From positions 1 through 21,377 of the forward strand of contig CANCKZ010000001.1 of NCBI GenBank assembly GCA_947378695.1: a stretch of 21,377 bases of DNA. The letters run 5' to 3'. The notes below the pieces were generated by a model, which was given only the letters and a program-made list of their open reading frames with translations, did no database searches and had not been told where the DNA came from. Numbering within the stretch: position 1 is the stretch's first letter; every line of letters begins with the position of its first letter. Shown piece by piece: positions 1-5,398 of the stretch. The stretch comes from Rickettsiales bacterium. GTDB lineage: Bacteria; Pseudomonadota; Alphaproteobacteria; Rickettsiales; Deianiraeaceae. A program made the translations under genes and the position numbers.

Positions 1-310
1 ACAGCTCCTCCATAAGAATTTCAAGCGGGGTTAGTGTTTCTTGGAGGTCGCCAATGGGACCAATCGGTTTTGCCCTTGGAAGGGTTATAAGGTCGAAATC
101 ATACGATACCCCGCTCTCGTTTCTTGTCACATTTGGAACGCAGATGCAATAAGGAATTTCGCTTGTAATTTCGCTTGGAAGTTCTGCAAAAAACGGCTGA
201 AAATTCGCAAAAAAAAGAAAAAATCTTTGAGAAAAATCTTGCAAAAAAAATTCAGCCGAATTACAAACAAAATAATATTTCCAAAAAAAATGACACTCTA
301 CGAAATTCTT
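1..310 (-). CDS. Unassigned partial reading frame running off the left edge
   Basis: The minus strand is open from an in-frame TGA at 311-313 to the left edge. The part nearest the edge, from about position 185 down, has ordinary amino-acid composition: it includes ITSEIPYCICVPNV, then SYDFDLITLPRAKPIGPIG, then LTPLEILMEEL at the edge. The part between about 190 and 300 is Phe-rich only because the plus strand is A-rich, so it may not be coding. No in-frame ATG lies between the TGA and the last few codons; a real start would have to be TTG or GTG, or the gene is broken. It overlaps the plus-strand coiled-coil gene by a few codons. I do not recognise the protein. It may be a 3' gene part whose upstream half was replaced. 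Confidence 0.3.
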
Positions 311-562
311 TCAATTGTAACACCGGTTCTTGTTATAATCTTTGGCAGCATGATGGGCTATGTTCTAAAAACAATAACCGACAGCATTACAAAACTTGAC
401 GGCAGAGTGACACACCTTGAAGATAAATTTGACGCAAGAATTACCACATTGGAGGATAAATTTGACGCAAGAGTTACCACTCTTGAAAACAGATTCAGCC
501 ACATAGAAAAAGAAGTCTACTTCATCAAAGGATTAATTGAAGGCAAACATCTTTCAAAATAA
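290..562 (+). CDS. Small membrane-anchored coiled-coil protein
   Basis: The product is 90 residues starting MTLYEILSIVTPVL. A longer in-frame start at position 41 exists, but that extension is Lys-rich and comes from A-rich DNA, so I chose the ATG at 290. Residues about 5-30 form one hydrophobic segment (IVTPVLVIIFGSMMGYVL). The rest is a charged coiled coil containing a near-perfect 11-residue repeat, TLEDKFDARIT followed by TLEDKFDARVT, preceded by a partial copy (HLEDKFDAR is shared between units). An 11-residue period fits hendecad coiled coils. The likely form is a membrane-tethered rod with a cytoplasmic or periplasmic coil. The function is unknown; small TM-plus-coil proteins of this kind are common and often orphan. 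A-rich, repeat-containing DNA flanks it on both sides. Confidence 0.65.
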   Translation: MTLYEILSIVTPVLVIIFGSMMGYVLKTITDSITKLDGRVTHLEDKFDARITTLEDKFDARVTTLENRFSHIEKEVYFIKGLIEGKHLSK

Positions 563-664
563 AAGTTCACAAATTTCCAAAAAAAAATCTTGCAGAAAAA
601 CTTCCAAAAAAAAATTACGACATAAAAAAGAAAAAAATAAAATAAAAAAAAATATCTGCGAAGT
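563..664. other. A-rich spacer repeated on both sides of the coiled-coil gene
   Basis: The plus strand here is extremely A-rich. It carries motifs of the form TTTCCAAAAAAAA and AATCTTGCARAAAA that also occur upstream of the gene at about 232-290. No gene is supported. Confidence 0.4.
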
Positions 665-1453
665 TTACGAGTAAAATGATGGAACTTCGTCGCAGTCAAG
701 GTTGCGACTGTTGAAATCGTTTTGATACTTGTTCCAATTTGCACAGTCTTCGTCAATGTTTGTTTCGAGTTCACCAACTTCGCTTTCATCGGTTTCATTT
801 TCGCTGATTGCATTTACATGAATTCGCCCTGTGCTAAATTGACCTGCACTAAACTGGCTTGCATACATTTTGCTTTCTTGAATTTCACTTTCGCTGCAAT
901 TTGCATAGACAAGTTTGGATTCTTCGCCGTTCATTTCCTTAAACCAAGCGGCATATCTTGCCCGTGCTTTTGCTGCTATTGAAGTGTCGTTTTGTTTCAT
1001 AATAATATTTTGGATATACTTCGCACGCTTATATTCCGCCTTTGTTTTGTAGTCCCTTCTTTTAATTTTAGAATCGTTTTCGTTGGTCATTTTCTCAACA
1101 ACATCTGAAATTACCGCCATTGCTTCGTCTTCGTTCATTTCCATAATATCATTTAAAACTTTTGGTGTAAAATTTTGCTTCAATTCTTGTAAAAGCGAAT
1201 AGACCTCCTGCGATTTTTTTTCAACCAAAACGCAATCAGTTTCCTTGTGGTCGTCAATTGCCCTCTCGTTTTTCACAAGTTTGATAGCAGAATCTGATAT
1301 GTCTCGTGTAATATCCATGCACTTTTTAAGGTCAGCGATAGACATTTCCTTTTCTCCGCCCTCTTTTGCCTCTTCAAGACGATGGATTATCTTTTGGCTA
1401 ATCATTGTCATTATAGTATTCGTGTTTTCTAGGTGATGTAACATTTTGTTCAT
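665..1453 (-). CDS. Unassigned 262-residue protein with acidic C-terminus
   Basis: I placed the start at the ATG at 1451-1453 (MNKMLHHLENTNT). The frame stays open to 1705, but that extension is the translation of the non-coding repeat copy lying there. A second Met three codons in is equally possible. The first half is helical and charged (KIIHRLEEAKEGGEKEMSIA, then DLKKCMDITRDISDSAIKLV). The middle is basic and aromatic (RRDYKTKAEYKRAKYIQNII, then KARARYAAWFKEMNG). The last 80 residues are acidic and low in hydrophobics (SENETDESEVGELETNIDED). There is no signal peptide or membrane segment. The layout is loosely like a small DNA-packaging or nucleic-acid-binding protein, but I do not recognise the family and assign no function. 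It stands alone between two non-coding blocks. Confidence 0.6.
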   Translation of the reverse strand: MNKMLHHLENTNTIMTMISQKIIHRLEEAKEGGEKEMSIADLKKCMDITRDISDSAIKLVKNERAIDDHKETDCVLVEKKSQEVYSLLQELKQNFTPKVLNDIMEMNEDEAMAVISDVVEKMTNENDSKIKRRDYKTKAEYKRAKYIQNIIMKQNDTSIAAKARARYAAWFKEMNGEESKLVYANCSESEIQESKMYASQFSAGQFSTGRIHVNAISENETDESEVGELETNIDEDCANWNKYQNDFNSRNLDCDEVPSFYS

Positions 1454-2190
1454 AAAATTTATATATACCACCCATTCACACAAGTTCACGCACATAAGGA
1501 AGCAGAAAAGTTTTGGTTTGGTGGGGTTTATTGGAGGCAGAAAGCGAAGTTTTTGTGGGATATGACGCAGTGAAACGAAGGAGTATCCGCCGGAAATTTC
1601 GCAACCGCCCCGAAGGGTAAATTTTGGAAAGAAGGTGCGTGGCACTCGGTTCTGCGGTGGTGAGGGGGTGAAAATTCTGGTTTTTGTGGGGGAAAACACA
1701 CGCAAGATATACGATGCGGTGGCAGAGGCGATGGAAATCTACGTTTTGTAGGGGGCTTCACACTGAAAAAAGTCTATTATATATAATACTTCGATGGCAG
1801 AGCGTGGAAGTGGTTTTTAGGTGGCAGAAAGCGAAGTTTTTGTGGGATATGACGCAGCAAAGCGGAGGAATATCCGCCGGAAATTTCGCACCCGCCCCGA
1901 AGGGTAAATTTTGGAAAGAAGGCGTGTGGCGGTTGGTTTTGCGGTGGCAGAATTGGAAAAAATGTTTTGTAGAGGGCTTCACACTGGAAAAAGTCTATTA
2001 TATATAATACTTCGATGGCAGGGCGTGGAAGTGGTTTTTTTGGCGATTTTTCGGTTGTGAAGGGAGTGGGGAGGTGAGGAGGTTGGAAGCAACAAAGCCA
2101 AAAAATTTGACAGGTCTTCCCACAATCCCACAATTATTTGACAATTACAATTCCACCAATTACGCATTGTTATAAAATTGAAAAATTGAT
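1454..2190. other. Long non-coding block dominated by a tandem repeat
   Basis: Several long frames are open on both strands (for example minus 1528-1761 and 1777-2133, plus 1684-2007), but all of them translate the repeat described separately, and the copies keep several frames open at once. Composition and codon use are not gene-like. The last 150 bases (2042-2190) are unique and lead to the mlaE start, so the operon promoter probably lies there. Confidence 0.6.
1535..2041. repeat. Two-copy imperfect tandem repeat with a 66-bp indel
   Basis: Copy 1 runs from about 1535 to 1823 and copy 2 from about 1822 to 2041. Both contain, in order, GCAGAAAGCGAAGTTTTTGT (1537 and 1824), ATCCGCCGGAAATTTCGCA, CCGCCCCGAAGGGTAAATTT, GGGCTTCACACTG (1753 and 1974), the near-palindrome TATTATATATAATA, CTTCGATGGCAG, and GCGTGGAAGTGGTTTTT. 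Shared blocks are 287 bases apart on the left side and 221 on the right, so copy 1 has 66 extra bases. The extra piece lies between two GCGGTGG sequences, as expected if a short-repeat slippage or recombination event removed it from copy 2. Confidence 0.85.
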
Positions 2191-2943
2191 ATGATATCAC
2201 GCACAATATTACGCTTGGCATTATTTGCAAAAAACATAATTTTGGATATCGCCAAAATTTTCACGCAAATAATCACACTGAATTTCTATCGCAAACAGTT
2301 GCTAAAAAGCACGGTTGAAATCAGTTTTTATTCCCTTCCCGTCATTTTTTTAACATCATTTTTCACGGGAGCAGTCCTCACAATGCAGGCGAGTGCTGGG
2401 CTTTCGTTTCTTGCGGGTCCTGCAACGCTTTCTAAAATTGTGGTTAGTGCAGTCGTTCGTGAACTTGGACCAGTCTTAACAGGGTTGATGATTTCCGGCA
2501 GGGTAGCCTCCGCCCTTGCAGCTGAAATTTCCACGATGAAAGTGACGGATCAAATTGACGCACTTCGCACTCTTAGAATTAACCCAAGCAAGCTTTTAAT
2601 TACGCCAAAGGTTGTTGCCGCACTAATTTCCATGCCAATTTTGATAACCATTTCCAATGTAATTTCAATGTTTGGTTCGTGGGTAATAGCAACGCAAACT
2701 CTTCATTACAACGGCACACTTTACGCCTTCACAATGTTTGAGCATCTCAAACTGTTCGATTTCAACATTGGCATTTTGAAAGCAGTCATTTTTGGCTTCA
2801 TAATAACTTATGTTGGCACGTATTCAGGCATGAATTCCGATGGCTCATCGGCAGGTGTTGGGAAATCAACCACAATTGCGGTTGTAACATCTTCCATTTT
2901 AATTCTTGTGTGTAATTATATAATCACATTCCTGTTTTTTTAA
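2191..2943 (+). CDS. mlaE: MlaE-type ABC lipid transport permease
   Basis: The product is a 250-residue inner-membrane permease of the MlaE/YrbE family, a length typical of it. In the Mla complex this subunit works with an ATPase (MlaF) and an MCE-domain protein (MlaD) to move phospholipids between the inner membrane and the outer membrane. Visible features are an N-terminal amphipathic stretch, several hydrophobic segments, and the family signature around residues 90-125 (AVVRELGPVLTGLMISGRVA, then AEISTMKVTDQIDALRTL), close to the known GR-x-AAE-TM-VT-QIDAL pattern. No MlaF or MlaD gene is adjacent, so the ATPase must be encoded elsewhere or outside the window. It is the first gene of a compact operon: the next start lies 4 bases downstream and the operon ends with ubiE. 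Confidence 0.93.
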   Translation: MISRTILRLALFAKNIILDIAKIFTQIITLNFYRKQLLKSTVEISFYSLPVIFLTSFFTGAVLTMQASAGLSFLAGPATLSKIVVSAVVRELGPVLTGLMISGRVASALAAEISTMKVTDQIDALRTLRINPSKLLITPKVVAALISMPILITISNVISMFGSWVIATQTLHYNGTLYAFTMFEHLKLFDFNIGILKAVIFGFIITYVGTYSGMNSDGSSAGVGKSTTIAVVTSSILILVCNYIITFLFF

Positions 2944-2947
2944 GTGT

Positions 2948-3172
2948 ATGATAGCTGAATCAATAAAGGAAAAGCTTGGTCTTCTCAAACTGTATCTCAC
3001 AATTTTGATAGCCTCAGTATTTACAGGCATTTTCTGGATTGCACAAAACCTTGGGAAAGCTTCAATATTAAACATTGCCAGCGTGTGTTTAATTGTTACC
3101 ACGTGCCTGCTGTCTTCAACGATAATCGAAATTAAAATTCGCAAACTAATTAATTTTTTAGAAAACTTATGA
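2948..3172 (+). CDS. Small two-TM membrane protein, module gene A, copy 1
   Basis: The product is 74 residues. It begins with a short charged helix (MIAESIKEKLGLLKLYL), has two hydrophobic segments (about residues 15-35 and 42-60), and ends with a basic amphipathic helix (KIRKLINFLENL). It is clearly paralogous to the genes at 3285-3509 and 7464-7679: KEKL/LL-LYL near the start, an aromatic-rich end of TM1 (IFWIAQN), and a C-terminal LI-x-LE-x-L. It starts 4 bases after mlaE and its stop codon overlaps the next start in ATGA at 3169-3172, so it should be translationally coupled to gene B. The function is unknown. The A+B arrangement is preserved in all three copies in this window, which argues that the two proteins act together. 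Confidence 0.8.
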   Translation: MIAESIKEKLGLLKLYLTILIASVFTGIFWIAQNLGKASILNIASVCLIVTTCLLSSTIIEIKIRKLINFLENL

Positions 3173-3282
3173 TTCAATATATTCCAACCGTAGCCTTTGG
3201 ACTGCTATTCATATTCATTATATCATCTACAATTATTATTCTCAAAGCCACCAATATTCCAACCTCACAAATTAAAAAATAG
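3169..3282 (+). CDS. Tiny single-TM protein, module gene B, copy 1
   Basis: The product is 37 residues, MIQYIPTVAFGLLFIF followed by IISSTIIILKATNIPTSQIK and a final Lys: one transmembrane segment and a short hydrophilic tail. The start overlaps the stop of gene A as ATGA. The tail PTS-x-IKK is shared with the copy-2 partner (PTSPIKK), which supports real coding and descent by tandem duplication. Only 2 bases separate it from the next gene. The function is unknown. Confidence 0.65.
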   Translation: MIQYIPTVAFGLLFIFIISSTIIILKATNIPTSQIKK

Positions 3283-3284
3283 AT

Positions 3285-3509
3285 ATGATAGCTGATGCAA
3301 CAAAGGAAAAGCTGAACCTTTTAAGGTTATACCTCGCAATACTCGTTGCCTCAATTATTGCTGGTATGATATGGCTTTTGCAGAATTTTGACATAATCCC
3401 ATTATATAAAATTTCTTGCATTCTATTGTTTATCTTCGCATTAATACTTGCATCTATGACAATAGAAAAGAAGATTCATCGCTTAATTAATTCTTTAGAA
3501 ACCTTATGA
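3285..3509 (+). CDS. Small two-TM membrane protein, module gene A, copy 2
   Basis: The product is 74 residues, the same length and layout as copy 1: MIADATKEKLNLLRLYLAIL at the start, TM1 ending in an aromatic GMIWLLQNF, TM2 around residues 40-58, then the basic helix KKIHRLINSLETL. At the DNA level the two starts share ATGATAGCTGA and AAGGAAAAGCT. Protein identity to copy 1 is moderate, so the duplication is not recent or the pair is under diversifying change. Its stop overlaps the next start in ATGA at 3506-3509. The function is unknown. Confidence 0.8.
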   Translation: MIADATKEKLNLLRLYLAILVASIIAGMIWLLQNFDIIPLYKISCILLFIFALILASMTIEKKIHRLINSLETL

Positions 3510-3658
3510 CACACGAAATATTATTTGTATTTACAGTTTTTATGGTTGGAACGGGCTTGCTTGTTCTGGGATTTCGCATTCTGAAAACTACCGATATCAC
3601 AACGGATATTGCCACGGATATTGCCACTGAAACACCAACCTCACCAATTAAAAAATAG
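3506..3658 (+). CDS. Tiny single-TM protein, module gene B, copy 2
   Basis: The product is 50 residues: one hydrophobic segment (ILFVFTVFMVGTGLLVLGF), then a short repeated Thr/Asp/Ile tract (DITTDIATDIATE) made by a 12-base repeat (ACGGATATTGCC), then the conserved end TPTSPIKK. It is longer than copy 1 because of the repeat tract. It is coupled to gene A by ATGA, and its stop lies 2 bases before the ubiE start. Confidence 0.65.
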   Translation: MTHEILFVFTVFMVGTGLLVLGFRILKTTDITTDIATDIATETPTSPIKK

Positions 3659-3660
3659 AT

Positions 3661-4374
3661 ATGATAAATCTTGCACAGAAAGTCGGACAAAAATTCGTCA
3701 ATTCAGTTTTTTCCTCCGTTCACACAAACTACGACAAAGCAAACGATGCAATGTCCCTTTTTCAACATCGCAAATGGAAAAAAGACTTCATATCAATGCT
3801 AAACATTTCAAGGGATAGCAAACTTCTGGATCTAGCCTCCGGAACTGGCGACATCGTGAAACTTGCGGTCGAAAAAGCCCTTCCCCAAAATGTTACAGGG
3901 TCAGACATAAACCCCGATATGCTTGAAATTGCGAAAGCGAAAATCAACAACGATGCCGTGAATTTCATAATTGCGGACGCAATCGCCCTGCCTTTTGAAG
4001 ATGCAACCTTTGATTTTATCACCTGCACATTTGGAATTAGGAATTTCCAAGAAATTGAAAAAGCAATTGTTGAAGCAAGGCGAGTTTTGAAAAAAGGCGG
4101 AAAGTTTGCAATAATGGAGTTTATGCCAGAGGCAGACAAAAGCCACGGTCGCATTTTCCACAAAGCCCACAGGTTTTACATCAAAACCATTTTGCCAAAA
4201 TTTGATAAGCTTTTCAAGAACGATTCCAGTTCATACGAATATCTTTCGCAATCAATTCTTGCCTTCCAAAGCAGGGAAAATTTCGCGAAATTATTGGAAT
4301 CTAAGGGTTTTGGAGTTGTTTCACCAACATTTTGCAACGGCACAATTGGCGTTTTCATTTGCACTGCGTTGTAA
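3661..4374 (+). CDS. ubiE: UbiE/MenG C-methyltransferase
   Basis: The product is 237 residues, an S-adenosylmethionine-dependent methyltransferase acting on the ring carbon of demethylated ubiquinol or menaquinol in respiratory quinone synthesis. The family N-terminal pattern is present (YDKANDAMSLFQHRKWK, residues 24-40). SAM motif I is LLDLASGTGD (55-64), the acidic loop is SDINPDML (81-88), a DA-x-x-LPF-EDATFDF block covers about 106-119, and FGIRNF (124-129) is the diagnostic UbiE motif. The length is slightly short of the roughly 250 usual in proteobacteria. It is the last gene of the mlaE operon, starting 2 bases after the previous stop. In an alphaproteobacterium ubiquinone is the likely substrate. 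Confidence 0.95.
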   Translation: MINLAQKVGQKFVNSVFSSVHTNYDKANDAMSLFQHRKWKKDFISMLNISRDSKLLDLASGTGDIVKLAVEKALPQNVTGSDINPDMLEIAKAKINNDAVNFIIADAIALPFEDATFDFITCTFGIRNFQEIEKAIVEARRVLKKGGKFAIMEFMPEADKSHGRIFHKAHRFYIKTILPKFDKLFKNDSSSYEYLSQSILAFQSRENFAKLLESKGFGVVSPTFCNGTIGVFICTAL

Positions 4375-4450
4375 TTTTGCTGAAATTTTACCCCAAAATT
4401 GTTGTTGCTGAAAAAAGTTCTTGCCAAAAAGTTCTTGCATAATGTCTAAA

Positions 4451-4487
4451 AATATGGTAATATCATATATCAATTAATTTAGAGTTT
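4451..4487 (+). promoter_or_regulatory. Duplicated upstream element of cassette 1
   Basis: The sequence AATATGGTAATATCATATAT followed by CAATTAATTTAGAG leads directly into the ATG at 4488. It is almost identical to 4859-4897 in front of the second cassette, differing by about two positions. Conservation next to two unrelated coding bodies suggests a promoter and translation-start unit. No precise -35/-10 assignment is claimed. Confidence 0.45.
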
Positions 4488-4787
4488 ATGCCAAAGAATA
4501 ACGAAGATTTGGCAGAAGTTTTTCCTCAACTATCCATTAATGTTACAATTCCACAACAGCAAACTCACGACGCAATAAATCAGTCATCTCAACAACTGCG
4601 TGTTGATGAAATTTACCCAAATCAAATATATCAACAGACAACGCTTCAAAGACAGACAACCGTTCAACCGCAAAAATACATTCTTGGCAAAAGAACTTTT
4701 TCGCAGGCGGGCTTGCAAAGTGTGATGGAATTAGAGATAGAATACAGACCAAACACCAAGGAAACGGACGAGGGTTTTAACCGCTAG
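4488..4787 (+). CDS. Small Gln/Thr-rich protein, cassette 1
   Basis: The product is 99 residues, rich in Gln, Thr and Asn (TIPQQQTHDAINQSSQQL and QQTTLQRQTTVQPQ), with no membrane segment or signal peptide. It ends in TKETDEGFNR, nearly the same as the end of the next gene (TKATDEGFNR). The rest is unrelated to that neighbour. The shared C-terminus is encoded next to a copied htpG tail: the stop codon TAG overlaps, on the other strand, the stop of that tail. I do not recognise the protein. It could be a rapidly changing small secreted or surface protein, or a frame kept open by a repeat. The conserved upstream element and intact frame favour real coding. Confidence 0.5.
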   Translation: MPKNNEDLAEVFPQLSINVTIPQQQTHDAINQSSQQLRVDEIYPNQIYQQTTLQRQTTVQPQKYILGKRTFSQAGLQSVMELEIEYRPNTKETDEGFNR

Positions 4788-4843
4788 TCCATCAATTCAT
4801 ACATTATTTTGATAAAGGCGGAGGGTTTTCGCAGAATTTCCCC
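4784..4843 (-). pseudogene. Duplicated 3' tail of htpG
   Basis: The minus strand encodes GEILRKPSAFIKIMYELMD and a stop, matching the true htpG end at 5395-5454 (GEILRKPSAFIRRMYELMD) in 17 of 19 residues. Only this tail is present, so it is a leftover of a tandem duplication that copied the htpG end together with the neighbouring small-gene cassette. Confidence 0.85.
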
Positions 4844-4858
4844 TTGCATTTGGGTGAA

Positions 4859-4897
4859 AAATATGGTAATATTATATATCAATTAATTTAGAAGTTT
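4859..4897 (+). promoter_or_regulatory. Duplicated upstream element of cassette 2
   Basis: This is a near-identical copy of 4451-4487 (AATATGGTAATATTATATAT, then CAATTAATTTAGAAG), leading directly to the ATG at 4898. Confidence 0.45.
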
Positions 4898-5398
4898 ATG
4901 AACAAGAAGAATAATGAGGTAGTGAAAACTGCTAGCAATACAAACATACTCGCAACATGTGACATAAATAAAGCTCGCAAGGCGATACAGAAGGAACACC
5001 AATGTCTTTATTATGTCAAAAATGTGTCGCATGCAGCCATTAATGAGTATCGCGCACAGCTTAATACGCAGCAACTTTCAATAAATAATGCGCAACGTAA
5101 GGAAAATGCGAAAAAAATCAGCGCTTTGAATACTGCAGTGGACAATCTTGAACTGGATGAAATGGATGAAAGCAATCAAGATGTTCAAATTGCACGTATG
5201 ATGGATACAATACAGGTTCTGGAAAATGCGCAAGACACCTTAGAGATGGCCAATGAAGGTATACGCAAAGTACAATGCAAGCATTTCAAACATGCCGCAA
5301 CGCAACTTAGTATACAATTACCGCACAAATCCTCCAATGCAAAATTTCTTGAAAAACAACAACACACCAAGGCAACGGACGAGGGTTTTAACCGCTAG
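4898..5398 (+). CDS. Small helical protein, cassette 2
   Basis: The product is 166 residues, mostly charged helix with likely coiled-coil stretches (NINDARK-like start, IQVLENAQDTLEMANEGI, NALNTAVDNLELDEMDE-type region) and no membrane segment. It starts MNKKNNEVVK, faintly like MPKNNED of cassette 1, and ends TKATDEGFNR, nearly the same as cassette 1. The middle is unrelated and 67 residues longer. Its stop codon overlaps the htpG stop on the opposite strand through the four bases CTAG, so the two genes converge with overlap. I do not recognise the protein. Same promoter, same end and different body suggest replaceable small effector-like or antigen-like proteins; that is inference. Confidence 0.55.
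   Translation: MNKKNNEVVKTASNTNILATCDINKARKAIQKEHQCLYYVKNVSHAAINEYRAQLNTQQLSINNAQRKENAKKISALNTAVDNLELDEMDESNQDVQIARMMDTIQVLENAQDTLEMANEGIRKVQCKHFKHAATQLSIQLPHKSSNAKFLEKQQHTKATDEGFNR

Larger units (their letters stand above)
2948..3660 (+). repeat. Tandem duplication of the A+B small-membrane module
   Basis: Unit 1 (2948-3284) and unit 2 (3285-3660) contain the same gene pair and end with nearly the same sequence: CCAACCTCACAAATTAAAAA versus CCAACCTCACCAATTAAAAA, then ATAGAT before the next ATGATA. The duplication sits between mlaE and ubiE without breaking the operon. Confidence 0.8.

Noticed and set aside
41-289. N-terminal extension of the coiled-coil gene to an ATG at 41
   Set aside because: The extension is Lys-rich, comes from A-rich DNA, and overlaps a better minus-strand frame at the edge; the start at 290 gives a clean TM start.
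1454-1705. Extension of the 262-residue gene into the repeat
   Set aside because: The added 84 residues are the translated repeat (LRGGCEISGGYS and similar), which occurs again at 1822-2041.
1528-2230. Several open frames on both strands in the repeat block
   Set aside because: They translate the same repeat copies in several frames at once, have odd composition and no family resemblance; treated as non-coding.
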